DNA of 64,000 bases, taken from positions 372,001-436,000 of the forward strand of contig NZ_JAIVFT010000003.1 of the NCBI RefSeq assembly GCF_020829665.1, read 5' to 3'. The translations under genes were made by a program, and so were the position numbers. This DNA comes from Nostoc sp. CHAB 5824 (GTDB lineage: Bacteria > Cyanobacteriota > Cyanobacteriia > Cyanobacteriales > Nostocaceae). The notes beneath the pieces are model-generated. The model saw nothing but the letters and a program-made list of their open reading frames with translations. It did not search any database and was not told the origin of the DNA. This document shows positions 1 to 8,225 of this stretch, piece after piece (position 1 is the first letter of the stretch; each line of letters opens with the position of its first letter).

Positions 1-130
1 TTTGAGCGTTTGTTTAACGGCAATTAAGGTTATTGGTTTCATCTTTGGATCTCCACACGAAACCCCAAGAGCCAAAACTACGTGCGCGTAAATGCACCGA
101 TCGCACTTCCCTTAAAAAGGCTTGCTCTAG

Positions 131-168
131 TTCCCTCCAATTTATCGGAGGGTTAGGGAGGATCAAGC
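131..168. repeat. Interspersed repeat with inverted CCTCC/GGAGG arms
   Basis: An imperfect palindrome (CCCTCCAATTTATCGGAGGG core) is followed by TTAGGGAGGATC. A close relative lies at about 37651-37685 inside the MITE-like element at 37607-37815, so this may be a relic of the same family. The rest of 1-532 shows no convincing gene; a degenerate copy of the genus-type repeat ending in GTCGTAAACATCGC lies near 455-480. Confidence 0.6.
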
Positions 169-532
169 CTTAACTGAACTGTATTGTTTTATAAACAAAT
201 CCCTGATTAACACTATTTAGGCATTAATTCTCATTTATGCCTCGTCAAATCCTTCATAATTCATATCTGAGGATTCAGGCTAAAGTTGTGCATTCAATTG
301 AGTAGTCGTGGTTCGCTCAATGTGTTTAACCTTAGTTTTCAATGTCTGATTCATCACTTCAAACCCTTGTCAATCGCTTATATTTAACCAATAAGCCAGC
401 AGAGTCAGCAGTAAGCTGTTGAAAGATGCTTGCTGAGTGAAGCGATCGCGACGCCGAATAGCCCGTCGTAAACATCGCAAGCTTTTGGCTCAACCGTACA
501 CCAAAATAAATACGTAAATTAGTTAAATAAAC

Positions 533-840
533 AAGCAAACTGGGGTTTGAGAAAGCAATATCTCTTTTTGCTTGTTGAATCTACCGAAATGAGAAAGCAA
601 ACTGGGGTTTGAGAAAGCAATATCTCTTTTTGCTTGTTGAATCTACCGAAATGAGAAAGCAAACTGGGGTTTGAGAAAGTAATATGTCTTTTTACTTGCT
701 GAATCTACCGAAATAAGAAAGCAATCAGGCATTTTGAGAAAGCAAACAAGCATTTTGAGTAAGCAATCAAGCATTTTGCTGATTGAATATGAAGTTTTGA
801 GAAAGCAATCAAGCTTTTTGCTGATTGAATATGAATTTAA
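533..840. repeat. 62-bp tandem repeat plus shorter related units
   Basis: Three head-to-tail copies of a 62-bp unit (boundaries at about 591, 653 and 715) contain GAGAAAGCAA twice each and end in GAATCTACCGAAAT. They are followed by degenerate shorter units built on GAAAGCAATCAAGCATTTTG. Copies 1 and 2 are nearly identical and copy 3 has several substitutions. A related piece recurs at 3118-3150, on the other side of the kinase gene. Open reading frames across it only reflect the repeat. Confidence 0.85.
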
Positions 841-1333
841 GTTAAATATTACGATGCCTGCGGCGGGCATAGCGATCACAATTGGGGAAAATTAAGCTAC
901 GACCTTGTAACACTTTTACCCAGTTTCAGATACTGAGGTGCAAGATGTATAACGGGTTAACTGATTGAACTACGATTGATAATAGACCCATGACTGAAGT
1001 CAAAGCGGATTATCTCACCCGATTCAAACCCAAATTCAATGCTCTGGCTGGCAAACCTGTTAGGGGAGACTGCAAAAAAAACATATCAGCCGTGTTTTGA
1101 AATTATTCTTTGTGTGTCGTGGATTTGAGCCTTCGGGGTGATATCTTTTTTCAGGGTAAGTATCTTAGCGTGTTTTTGCTCAAGGACTTAGATACAATTG
1201 TGTGCTTGCTCCCGAATTGTTCTCAATGGCTATGGCGCATCATTGTTTGTTGAAGCGGCACAATAATTGATGCAGCTCTAACAGTTAGAACAGAAGTGCA
1301 AGCAACATCCAAGAGCCGAAAATAAGAACCAAT
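841..1333. other. Spacer upstream of the ethylene-receptor-like kinase
   Basis: No recognisable gene is seen. A 36-codon open frame at 990-1100 (+) begins MTEVKADYLTRFKPKF; I do not recognise it and it could be a gene remnant. A degenerate interspersed repeat (GATGCCTGCGGCGGGCATAGCGATC) lies at about 851-876. No clear promoter could be assigned for the gene at 1334. Confidence 0.4.
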
Positions 1334-3052
1334 ATGCCTGACTTCCTCAGCAACTTCCTTTCAACTTCCTTCATTCCTCACGGGCATTGTTACCTCTGGA
1401 AGCCGGGTTTAGTCTGGCTACATTTAACTTCAGATGCATTGACTGCGATCGCTTATTACTCAGTCGCCATAGCAATTGTTTACTTTAGAAATGAGCGCAA
1501 AGATTTGCCAGCCAACACTGTAACCCTCCTCACTGGGTACTTTTTTGTCTTTGCCCTGTGTGGCACCACCCATATAATGGGAGTAGTTACGCTCTGGTAT
1601 CCCATTTATTGGTTTTCAGGGCTGCTGAAAGCCTTCAATGCTCTATGGTCATCCTATGCGTTCACCTTTTTATTGATTCCGTTAATTCCAATTGCTCTAG
1701 ATGCACCAAGTCCAGCCCAGCTAGCCATCACGAACCAGGAACTGTTAGATAGTCGAAGCCGCATCCAATCGATCAATGTGGAGCTGGAGCAACGGGTGCA
1801 AGAACGCACAGCACAACTGGAAGCGTCCAATCGCGCCAAAGATGAATTGTTGATCCGCGAACAAGTCATCCGAGCTGAGGCTGAGGCAGCTAATCGCGCT
1901 AAAGACGAGTTTCTCTCAGTTCTCTCTCATGAATTGAGAACACCGCTCAATGCCATCTTGGGGTGGTCGCAGATGTTACGCAAACAACAGGTGAGTGAGG
2001 ATAGACTAATGCGTGCCTTGGAGACAATCGAGCGGAACGCGAGGTCTCAAACAAAGATCGTTGAAGACATCCTGGATATCTCTGGCATGATCACAGGCAA
2101 GCTACGTTTGCAAGTTCATCCAGTCAATCTAGTTAAAGTAATTGAGGCAGCCATTGAGTCTGTGCGGCTGGCGGCTGAGGCAAAGTCAATTCGCATTCAA
2201 AGCGTCTTGGATTGTTCAAAAAATCCCATATCTGGTGACGCCGACCGTTTACAGCAAGTCGTTTGGAACCTGCTTTCAAACGCCATCAAATTCACACCCA
2301 AAGGAGGGAAATTACAGATCCGCTTGGAACGAATCAATTCTCATATCGAAATTACCGTTAGCGATACAGGAGTTGGCATCAGCCCGGATTTTCTACCCTA
2401 TGTTTTTGATCGCTTCCGCCAAAACGACAGTACCACCACCCGAAGTTATGGTGGGCTAGGTTTAGGGTTAGCAATAGCTCGTCAACTAATTGAATTACAT
2501 GGTGGGACAATAACCGTGGCAAGTCCAGGAATCGGACAGGGGACAACCTTTATTGTCAAGCTGCCCGTCATGATTATCCACAAATCATCGAGTGAGCCAG
2601 AGGCATTAGACTCGATCGCTGAAGCTGATGGCAAGATTGATACTCTGCTTACGTTGTCAGGCTTACAGATATTGGTTGTGGAGGACGAGGCAGATTCGCT
2701 GGAATTGCTGAGTACAATTTTGCAAGAGTATGGTGCTGAAGTCATTTCCGTTGCCTCCGTGAGTGAGGCATTGGAAATCATCGAAAACGCGACAAGTCAG
2801 AGCTTAGATGTTTTAGTGAGCGATATTGGGATGCCAAATGAGGATGGTTACTCCCTAATTCGGAAACTGCGGCAACTTGAAGCCCAGCGTGGCGGTCGGA
2901 TGCCAGCTGTTGCACTAACAGCGTATGCAAGAAGCGACGATCGTAAACAGGCTTTGTTAGCAGGCTTTCAGATGCATCTTCCCAAACCTGTAGAAGCAGC
3001 GGAGTTAGCGACGGTGATTGCCAGTCTGACAGGACGAACGGGAAGGTTTTAA
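1334..3052 (+). CDS. Ethylene-receptor-like hybrid histidine kinase
   Basis: A 572-residue sensor kinase. Residues 25-120 form three hydrophobic segments that match the ethylene-binding domain of plant ETR1 and its cyanobacterial homologues: TSDALTAIAYYS carries D34 and Y41, and LCGTTHIM carries C76 and H80. The spacings D-x6-Y and C-x3-H equal those of ETR1 D25/Y32 and C65/H69, where Cys and His hold the copper cofactor. A coiled coil (about 135-190) leads to a HisKA domain (SHELRTPLN, phospho-His H199), an ATPase domain with the GLGLGLAIA box, and a C-terminal receiver with acceptor D497 (VSDIGMP). It is likely a membrane sensor that phosphorylates its own receiver; the partner is unknown. 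The kinase and receiver halves closely resemble the C-terminal part of the protein at 55520-59809. The presence of the domain is clear from the residues; ethylene or copper binding is inferred. Confidence 0.9.
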   Translation: MPDFLSNFLSTSFIPHGHCYLWKPGLVWLHLTSDALTAIAYYSVAIAIVYFRNERKDLPANTVTLLTGYFFVFALCGTTHIMGVVTLWYPIYWFSGLLKAFNALWSSYAFTFLLIPLIPIALDAPSPAQLAITNQELLDSRSRIQSINVELEQRVQERTAQLEASNRAKDELLIREQVIRAEAEAANRAKDEFLSVLSHELRTPLNAILGWSQMLRKQQVSEDRLMRALETIERNARSQTKIVEDILDISGMITGKLRLQVHPVNLVKVIEAAIESVRLAAEAKSIRIQSVLDCSKNPISGDADRLQQVVWNLLSNAIKFTPKGGKLQIRLERINSHIEITVSDTGVGISPDFLPYVFDRFRQNDSTTTRSYGGLGLGLAIARQLIELHGGTITVASPGIGQGTTFIVKLPVMIIHKSSSEPEALDSIAEADGKIDTLLTLSGLQILVVEDEADSLELLSTILQEYGAEVISVASVSEALEIIENATSQSLDVLVSDIGMPNEDGYSLIRKLRQLEAQRGGRMPAVALTAYARSDDRKQALLAGFQMHLPKPVEAAELATVIASLTGRTGRF

Positions 3053-3741
3053 TTTGTTCTAGGGATACCTTTTAGCCTTGATAAAGCCCTCAGCCAATTG
3101 CTTGCGGAAAATCCCAAAATGAGGAAGCAATCGGCATTTTGAGCAAGCTTGCTTACTTCTTAAGCATTGGTCAGATCAATAGGTAATACCAATTCGCAAT
3201 TCGCAATTCGCAATTCGCAATTAAGAAACTTAGATGCAGCAAGACTTTCCTGATTTACATCTGTTGCCTCATTTTGGAGAATTGGTGTAAATCTTCTTGA
3301 AGGCAGCTTTAGAGCCGTCGCCCAACCCTTGCCATTGCGTTTATCTACTAAGAGTTTGCGATCGTTGATAGCCAAAATCTCACTGACGGTGAGATATTTC
3401 GGTTTAGCCGACGTACCAATAAAAAGCCTAACCAGTAGCATTCTTAATCTGCTAGCAAGAGACAAACAAAAACCACGTTATATATAAAATACGATAAAGA
3501 TAAAGCCTAAAATGTAAAAATTAGAGAGTCATAATTCAGAAGCAAAATTAACAATTCAAAATAAAAATATTCACAAGTAATTTCATAAATTTTAAAAATA
3601 AAACTGGATTCCTATATTTCCACTAAGCAACGTCGAAAAGGAAATAAGGTGTTTAAAAAACTTAACTAGATAAAATCCGCCAATACCAAAACATAACCAA
3701 AAATTACTGATGGCTTAACCATTAACCATAAATATCTGTAT
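3053..3741. other. Repeat-bearing AT-rich spacer
   Basis: At 3118-3150 there is a unit related to the 533-840 tandem repeat (GGAAGCAATCGGCATTTTGAG), followed by GCAAGCTTGC. At about 3189-3221 the heptamer AATTCGC is repeated four to five times, a typical cyanobacterial short tandem repeat. A minus-strand open frame crosses these repeats but is unconvincing. From 3470 to 3740 the sequence is very AT-rich with no gene visible. Confidence 0.6.
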
Positions 3742-4023
3742 TTGAATGGTTATCCTCATTATAGAAAATTAGATTTAAAAGTTGCAGAAAATACTCAAAT
3801 AGAGCTATTCTCTTTCCCAAATCCTCCAGAACGAACTAGTAAACCAAAGGCTTGTGGTTTAAGACATCTTGCTTTTAAAGTTGATGATATTGAGGAAACT
3901 GTTTTTTATTTAAAATCGAAAGGAGTAGAGGTAGAAAATATCAGAGTTAATGAAATTACAAATAAAAAAATTTACTTTCTTTAAAGACCCAGATAATTTG
4001 CCATTAGAGATTTCTGAGTATTA
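3742..4023 (+). pseudogene. Glyoxalase/VOC-family protein, truncated and frameshifted
   Basis: The frame encodes the C-terminal two thirds of a vicinal-oxygen-chelate (glyoxalase/bleomycin-resistance) protein of the YaeR/GloA2-like group. Hallmarks are YKLDLKV-like YRKLDLKV, IELFSFPNPPERTSKP and GLRHLAFKVDDIEETV. The first roughly 40 residues with the first metal-ligand strand are absent, and only a TTG is available as start. Near 3963-3969 a run of seven A shifts the frame: the annotated frame stops at 3984, whereas the next frame continues KFTFFKDPDNLPLEISEY to a TAA at 4021-4023, exactly the expected family C-terminus. So the gene has lost both its start and its reading frame. A second copy of this 3' tail is at about 4687-4736. 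Confidence 0.75.
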
Positions 4024-4133
4024 AATTTAGTGCTGACGGGCGAACTTGCCATCACTATAGATAATGAAGCGATCGCACCGTCATGAAAGTCAATCTCCTG
4101 AAATCAAGTTATTTTGATTCTAAGTCAACTTTA

Positions 4134-4628
4134 CTACATAAAATTTATCTGGTTATTTGGGGGACAGTAAATACTTCTACCAAAAGAATCGCCAGTTTCT
4201 GCATCCGTTACTTCCACAAGTTTAGCGTTATCAGTACAGACACTTCTACCCTTAGACATTCTCATCTCACCTTGGACAAAACCAGTCACTATCCACACGA
4301 TTCGATTGTTAGAAATAGATGATTTGTACTCTCCTGTTTTGGCTGCAAATTCCTCGTATGTTGTAAGTTTTGCTTCTGTTATTTGCATCTTACTAGACTT
4401 TTTGAGAACACGTTCAATCGTAATCAAGCGACTTGCTGGTAGGCTATTATTTGCAGGGTATATTCGTACTCTTGAGTTAAATGGTATTGGTTGATTGACT
4501 TGCTTTTTTATATGTACTGGTTTAGCTGTGACTGTCTGCACGAGCAATAAAGTAGTAGCACCAGCAAATACAAAAGCAGATAATGAAGTTATTGTAAAAA
4601 TATTAACCATAGTGCAAATGCGCTTCAT
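4134..4628 (-). CDS. Small exported protein of unknown function
   Basis: About 164 residues from the ATG at 4628 (MKRICTMVNIFT); the open frame extends ten codons further upstream, but the chosen start gives a classic signal peptide: Lys-Arg, a hydrophobic stretch, then TVTAKP as a likely cleavage site. The mature part has no family I recognise. It contains two cysteines (GRSVCTDN and SIYCPPNN) that could form a disulfide in the periplasm. It lies antisense between the broken VOC gene and a duplicate of that gene's 3' tail, so it may have arrived or been retained during a local duplication. A function cannot be assigned. Confidence 0.6.
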   Translation of the reverse strand: MKRICTMVNIFTITSLSAFVFAGATTLLLVQTVTAKPVHIKKQVNQPIPFNSRVRIYPANNSLPASRLITIERVLKKSSKMQITEAKLTTYEEFAAKTGEYKSSISNNRIVWIVTGFVQGEMRMSKGRSVCTDNAKLVEVTDAETGDSFGRSIYCPPNNQINFM

Positions 4629-4686
4629 AATAGTCAGAATGCTAACAACTAATAACACTAGTTTAATTAATTTATAATTACGTTTA

Positions 4687-4736
4687 CAAATAAAAAATTA
4701 CTTTCTTTAAAGCTCCAGATAATTTACCATTAAAGA
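4687..4736 (+). repeat. Second copy of the VOC gene 3' tail
   Basis: ACAAATAAAAAATTACTTTC and the following 35 bases match 3958-4012 (end of the VOC pseudogene) with only a few mismatches and small indels. The two copies are direct repeats about 720 bp apart and bracket the small antisense gene at 4134-4628. Confidence 0.75.
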
Positions 4737-4823
4737 TTGATAAAAACTAGAATATTATAGATGTTTGAATTAAAAAATTTCGGATAAATAGCAAATGAGT
4801 GAGCTATTTGGTAAAATTCTAAA

Positions 4824-5642
4824 ATGTTTGACAATATCTGTAAATTTTTAGCCGAAAATTTCTCCCGCGATTTTGCCACTTGGTTATTAGGTGAATCTAT
4901 TACTTTAACCGAACTCAGTCCAAAAGAATTATCTCTCGAACCCATTCGGGCTGATGCCCTAATTCTGCTACAGTCTGAGCAAAACATATTACATTTGGAA
5001 TTTCAAACCCAACCTGATGCTGAAATTCCTTTTCGGATGATTGACTATCGGTTGCGAGTATATCGCCGCTTTCCACGCAAAGCAATGCATCAAGTTGTAA
5101 TTTATCTTAAGCAGACAAATTCAGATTTAGTACAACAGAATACATTTACAATTTCTGGGACACGCCATGAATTTTCAGTTATCAGACTTTGGGAACAACC
5201 AACTGAAGTATTTCTGAGAACGCCTGGACTTTTACCTTTGGCGGTGTTGAGCAGTACAATTGCTCCAGAAGTTATACTTAACGAAGTGGCACAGGAAATT
5301 AACAGTATTACAGAATCAAGAACTCAAAGTAATATTGCTGCTTCCACAGCGATTTTAGCTGGTTTAGTATTAGACAAAGAGGTTATCAGACGAGTTTTGA
5401 GGTCAGATATTATGCGCGAGTCAGTGATTTATCAAGATATTTTAGACGAAGGCAAGGCTGAAGGCAAGGCTGAAGGCAAGGCTGAAGGCAAGGCTGAAGG
5501 CAAAGCTGAAGCTTTACTTGAAGTGGCAAGAAATCTATTTAATACTGGTATGCCATTAGAACAGATTGGCAGAGTCACAGGGTTATCAATTGAACAGTTA
5601 CAGTATTTACGGGCAAGTGAGTCTCGTGAGTCCAATCAATAA
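4824..5642 (+). CDS. Rpn-family recombination-promoting nuclease (PD-(D/E)XK)
   Basis: 272 residues related to the Rpn/YhgA-like family of putative transposase nucleases, common and multi-copy in cyanobacteria. The PD-(D/E)XK core is visible: D44 in IRADALILL and E59-x-Q61 in LHLEFQTQ. The region around 66-90 (RMIDYRLRVYRRF) is also typical. Near the C-terminus (about residues 209-228) the motif EGKA is repeated five times, encoded by a 12-bp tandem repeat, and links the nuclease core to a short helical end with a GLSIEQLQYL-type helix. Members promote RecA-independent recombination in E. coli; the cellular role here is not known. The full length suggests an intact gene. No operon partner: the next gene is convergent. 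Confidence 0.85.
   Translation: MFDNICKFLAENFSRDFATWLLGESITLTELSPKELSLEPIRADALILLQSEQNILHLEFQTQPDAEIPFRMIDYRLRVYRRFPRKAMHQVVIYLKQTNSDLVQQNTFTISGTRHEFSVIRLWEQPTEVFLRTPGLLPLAVLSSTIAPEVILNEVAQEINSITESRTQSNIAASTAILAGLVLDKEVIRRVLRSDIMRESVIYQDILDEGKAEGKAEGKAEGKAEGKAEALLEVARNLFNTGMPLEQIGRVTGLSIEQLQYLRASESRESNQ
5448..5507 (+). repeat. 12-bp coding minisatellite (EGKA codons)
   Basis: Five head-to-tail copies of GAAGGCAAGGCT (last copy with one A for G) inside the Rpn-type nuclease gene. The 12-bp period keeps the frame, so copy number can change without breaking the protein. Confidence 0.95.
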
Positions 5643-5705
5643 ATAATCGATGCAGCCAACCTGCACCGATTACTAAGTCTCACTTTAATTGAACATCCCA
5701 TTGTT

Positions 5706-6782
5706 TCACGCCAATGCTGAAGCTTGGGGTTTGGCAAAAATCATTCTTCCTGCTGTGGTTTGCAAAGCACTGGTGACTACTACTCGCAGTTCACCACCCA
5801 CATAATTGCTACCTTCTTCAACGACTACCATTGTGCCGTCATCTAAGTAGCCAATGCCTTGACTGGGTTCTTTGCCTTCCTTGAGAATTTTCAAATCTAA
5901 GTTATCGCCAGGTAAATAACTGGGACGGACGGCATTTACTAAATCATTCACGTTCAAAACAGGTACTTTCTGAACACTGGCAACTTTAGACAAGTTGTAG
6001 TCGTTGGTTAATAGTGTGCCGCTAATTTCTTGGGCGAAGCGTACTAACTTCGCATCTACTGTGGGAATATCTTCGTAGTCAATTGTATTAATTACGATGC
6101 GATCGGGGTAATCTTCCTTAATGCGGTTGAGAATTTCTAGTCCTCGCCTTCCCCGCACCCGCTTTTGGTCTTTGCTAGCATCCGCTACTTGCTGGAGTTC
6201 TTGCAAGACAAACTGCGGTACAAGAATTTGCCCTTCTAAAAACCCTGTTTCTAGTAAGGCTTCAATACGACCATCAATAATACAGCTAGTGTCTAAAACT
6301 TTGGTATTGGCTGGTTTTAGTGTTCCTTCCACTACCATCGATTCGACGGTGTTGGGATTAATGAACCGCAATAAACCTCGCCCGTGGGTATCTGCCAAAT
6401 TCATGCCAGTGACGGAAAGGATAATACTGCCGACAACTGCCACCAGTGGCTTAATAAATCCAAAGTCCGCCGGGATGGGCAACAAAAATAGTGGGGCTAG
6501 CATGAGGTTAGCTAGCAATAGCCCAATCACTAAGCCAATGGCACGAGTTAAGATCACTTCCAAAGGCATTTCTTTAACTTGTGATTCTAGGCGACGATAT
6601 GTCGTCTGGAAACTCAGCCCGATCGCACCACCAATAATAGCGGCAAAGACGGCAACAACTAAGCGTAAAGCTTCAAGATTTGTTACCTGATCTAGCGTCC
6701 CATTGGGTAGTAGTTCAATGCTGTAGAACCCTATTCCCGACGCTGCTAGGATAAATGAGAAAATAATAATGGCGTCAAGCAT
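5706..6782 (-). CDS. PIN/TRAM domain membrane protein (YacL-like)
   Basis: 358 residues from the ATG at 6782 (MLDAIIIFSFI); an open frame extends seven codons further. Four hydrophobic segments occupy the first 130 residues. A PIN nuclease-like domain follows, starting KVLDTSCIIDGRI and containing DAKLVRFA and TLLTNDYNL, which carry the acidic residues expected for Mg-dependent RNase activity. A C-terminal TRAM segment (GIGYLDDGTMVVVEEG) would bind RNA. This architecture is that of Bacillus YacL and is conserved as a single gene in most cyanobacteria. A membrane-anchored RNA-processing or RNA-binding role is inferred from the domains; no substrate is known. It converges with the Rpn nuclease gene. 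Confidence 0.9.
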   Translation of the reverse strand: MLDAIIIFSFILAASGIGFYSIELLPNGTLDQVTNLEALRLVVAVFAAIIGGAIGLSFQTTYRRLESQVKEMPLEVILTRAIGLVIGLLLANLMLAPLFLLPIPADFGFIKPLVAVVGSIILSVTGMNLADTHGRGLLRFINPNTVESMVVEGTLKPANTKVLDTSCIIDGRIEALLETGFLEGQILVPQFVLQELQQVADASKDQKRVRGRRGLEILNRIKEDYPDRIVINTIDYEDIPTVDAKLVRFAQEISGTLLTNDYNLSKVASVQKVPVLNVNDLVNAVRPSYLPGDNLDLKILKEGKEPSQGIGYLDDGTMVVVEEGSNYVGGELRVVVTSALQTTAGRMIFAKPQASALA

Positions 6783-7033
6783 GGTTGTCTTGTTTTCCTG
6801 CAACTGTGTTAACCGATAAAGTTAAGTATTTTTTATTTCATCGGTAAGATAAACTCATCAATATTGACTTACACTAAGGGTTTAGTAGGGCAATATCTGC
6901 AATTATTATAACCAAAGGCTTTTATCTTCATATTTTTCATTGTTTCGTTGTAAAACGAGAAAAACTTGTAAACAAACTACTCATTTTCATTGTCTCTAAT
7001 TCGCAGTTGGCTTAACTTTAAACTTTTCTCAAT

Positions 7034-8215
7034 ATGAGTCAAAAATTGAGTATTTCTGGAATTGCGAGTTCTGCTTATGTGCATATTCCCTTTTGCAGAC
7101 GGCGGTGTTTTTATTGTGATTTCCCAGTATCTGTTGTGGGCGATCGCTTGCGGGGCGAAACATCTGGTACTATCTCCCAATATGTTGAGGTGCTATGTAA
7201 AGAAATTGCCATTACACCAGCATTCGGTCAACCCCTGAAGACTATTTTCTTCGGTGGTGGTACTCCTTCGCTGCTATCAATAGAGCAGCTACAACGAATA
7301 GTAACAGAGCTAGAGAAGCATTTTGGTATTGCTTCTGGTGCAGAAATTTCTATGGAAATTGACCCAGGCACATTTGATTTAGCTCATATAGCAGGCTATC
7401 GCGGTGCAGGCGTGAACCGGGTAAGTTTGGGTGTACAAGCCTTTCAATCAGAATTATTGCAAAAGGCGGGGCGATCGCACTCAGTTGAAGATATTTTTGC
7501 AGCGGTGGAACTAATCCACCAAGTCGAGATTCCCGAATTTAGCTTAGACCTAATTTCTGGGTTGCCGCATCAGTCTTTGGATCAATGGCAGGATTCTCTA
7601 GAAAAAGCGGTAGGCCTTTTACCTACTCACATTTCCATCTATGATCTTACCATTGAACCAGGTACAGCTTTTGGGCGTTACTACAAACCTGGCGATACTC
7701 CAATGCCTACGGATGAAGCCACAGTCAAAATGTACCAGATGGGGCAGCAAGTTTTGACTAGTGCAGGTTATGAGCATTATGAAATTTCCAATTATGCTCA
7801 ACCTGGTCATCAGTGTCGGCATAATCGGGTTTATTGGGAAAACCGCCCTTATTATGGCTTTGGTATGGGTGCGGCGAGTTATGTTGAGGGGAAACGCTTC
7901 ACTCGTCCGCGTAAAACTAAGGAGTATTACCAGTGGGTACAAGGTGGCGGTGTAATTGATTGTGATGTGACGCCCCCAAAAGAAGTATTGTTAGAAACGT
8001 TAATGTTGGGGTTGCGTTTGGCGGAGGGTGTGAGTTTGGCGGCGTTGGCGGAAGGATTTGGCGAAGAGAAGGTGGAGGAAATTTGCAGATGTTTGCAATT
8101 GTATTTTGAGAAAGGTTGGGTAGAAGTTGCAGAGAGAAGGTTACGTTTGATTGATCCCCAAGGGTTTTTGTTTTCTAATGTAGTGTTAGCAGAATTGTTT
8201 GAGAAGTTGGGGTGA
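7034..8215 (+). CDS. hemW: HemW-like radical SAM heme chaperone
   Basis: 393 residues of the HemN/HemW radical SAM family. The FeS cluster motif is C21-x3-C25-x2-C28 followed by DF (FCRRRCFYCDFP), the HemW pattern; true coproporphyrinogen dehydrogenases (HemN) have an additional Cys after this motif. FFGGGTPSLL is the SAM-binding glycine motif, and GVNRVSLGVQAF and DLISGLPHQS are typical for the family. A HemN C-terminal domain completes the protein. It is often mis-annotated as an oxygen-independent coproporphyrinogen III oxidase; HemW proteins bind heme and are implicated in its insertion into proteins. The gene ends only 10 bp before the uridylyltransferase start and the two may be co-transcribed. 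Confidence 0.9.
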   Translation: MSQKLSISGIASSAYVHIPFCRRRCFYCDFPVSVVGDRLRGETSGTISQYVEVLCKEIAITPAFGQPLKTIFFGGGTPSLLSIEQLQRIVTELEKHFGIASGAEISMEIDPGTFDLAHIAGYRGAGVNRVSLGVQAFQSELLQKAGRSHSVEDIFAAVELIHQVEIPEFSLDLISGLPHQSLDQWQDSLEKAVGLLPTHISIYDLTIEPGTAFGRYYKPGDTPMPTDEATVKMYQMGQQVLTSAGYEHYEISNYAQPGHQCRHNRVYWENRPYYGFGMGAASYVEGKRFTRPRKTKEYYQWVQGGGVIDCDVTPPKEVLLETLMLGLRLAEGVSLAALAEGFGEEKVEEICRCLQLYFEKGWVEVAERRLRLIDPQGFLFSNVVLAELFEKLG

Positions 8216-8225
8216 TAAACTGCTT

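Noticed and set aside
643..879. 78-codon minus-strand frame in the 62-bp repeat region
   Set aside because: Purely repeat-coded (SYSISK, LDCFLK units).
3160..3465. 101-codon minus-strand frame downstream of the ethylene-receptor-like kinase
   Set aside because: Its C-terminal part is generated by AATTCGC heptamers (NCELRIANCEL) and the rest matches no family I know; no ribosome-binding site is evident.
7034..8215. Annotation as coproporphyrinogen III dehydrogenase HemN
   Set aside because: The FeS motif lacks the extra Cys of true HemN and matches HemW instead.
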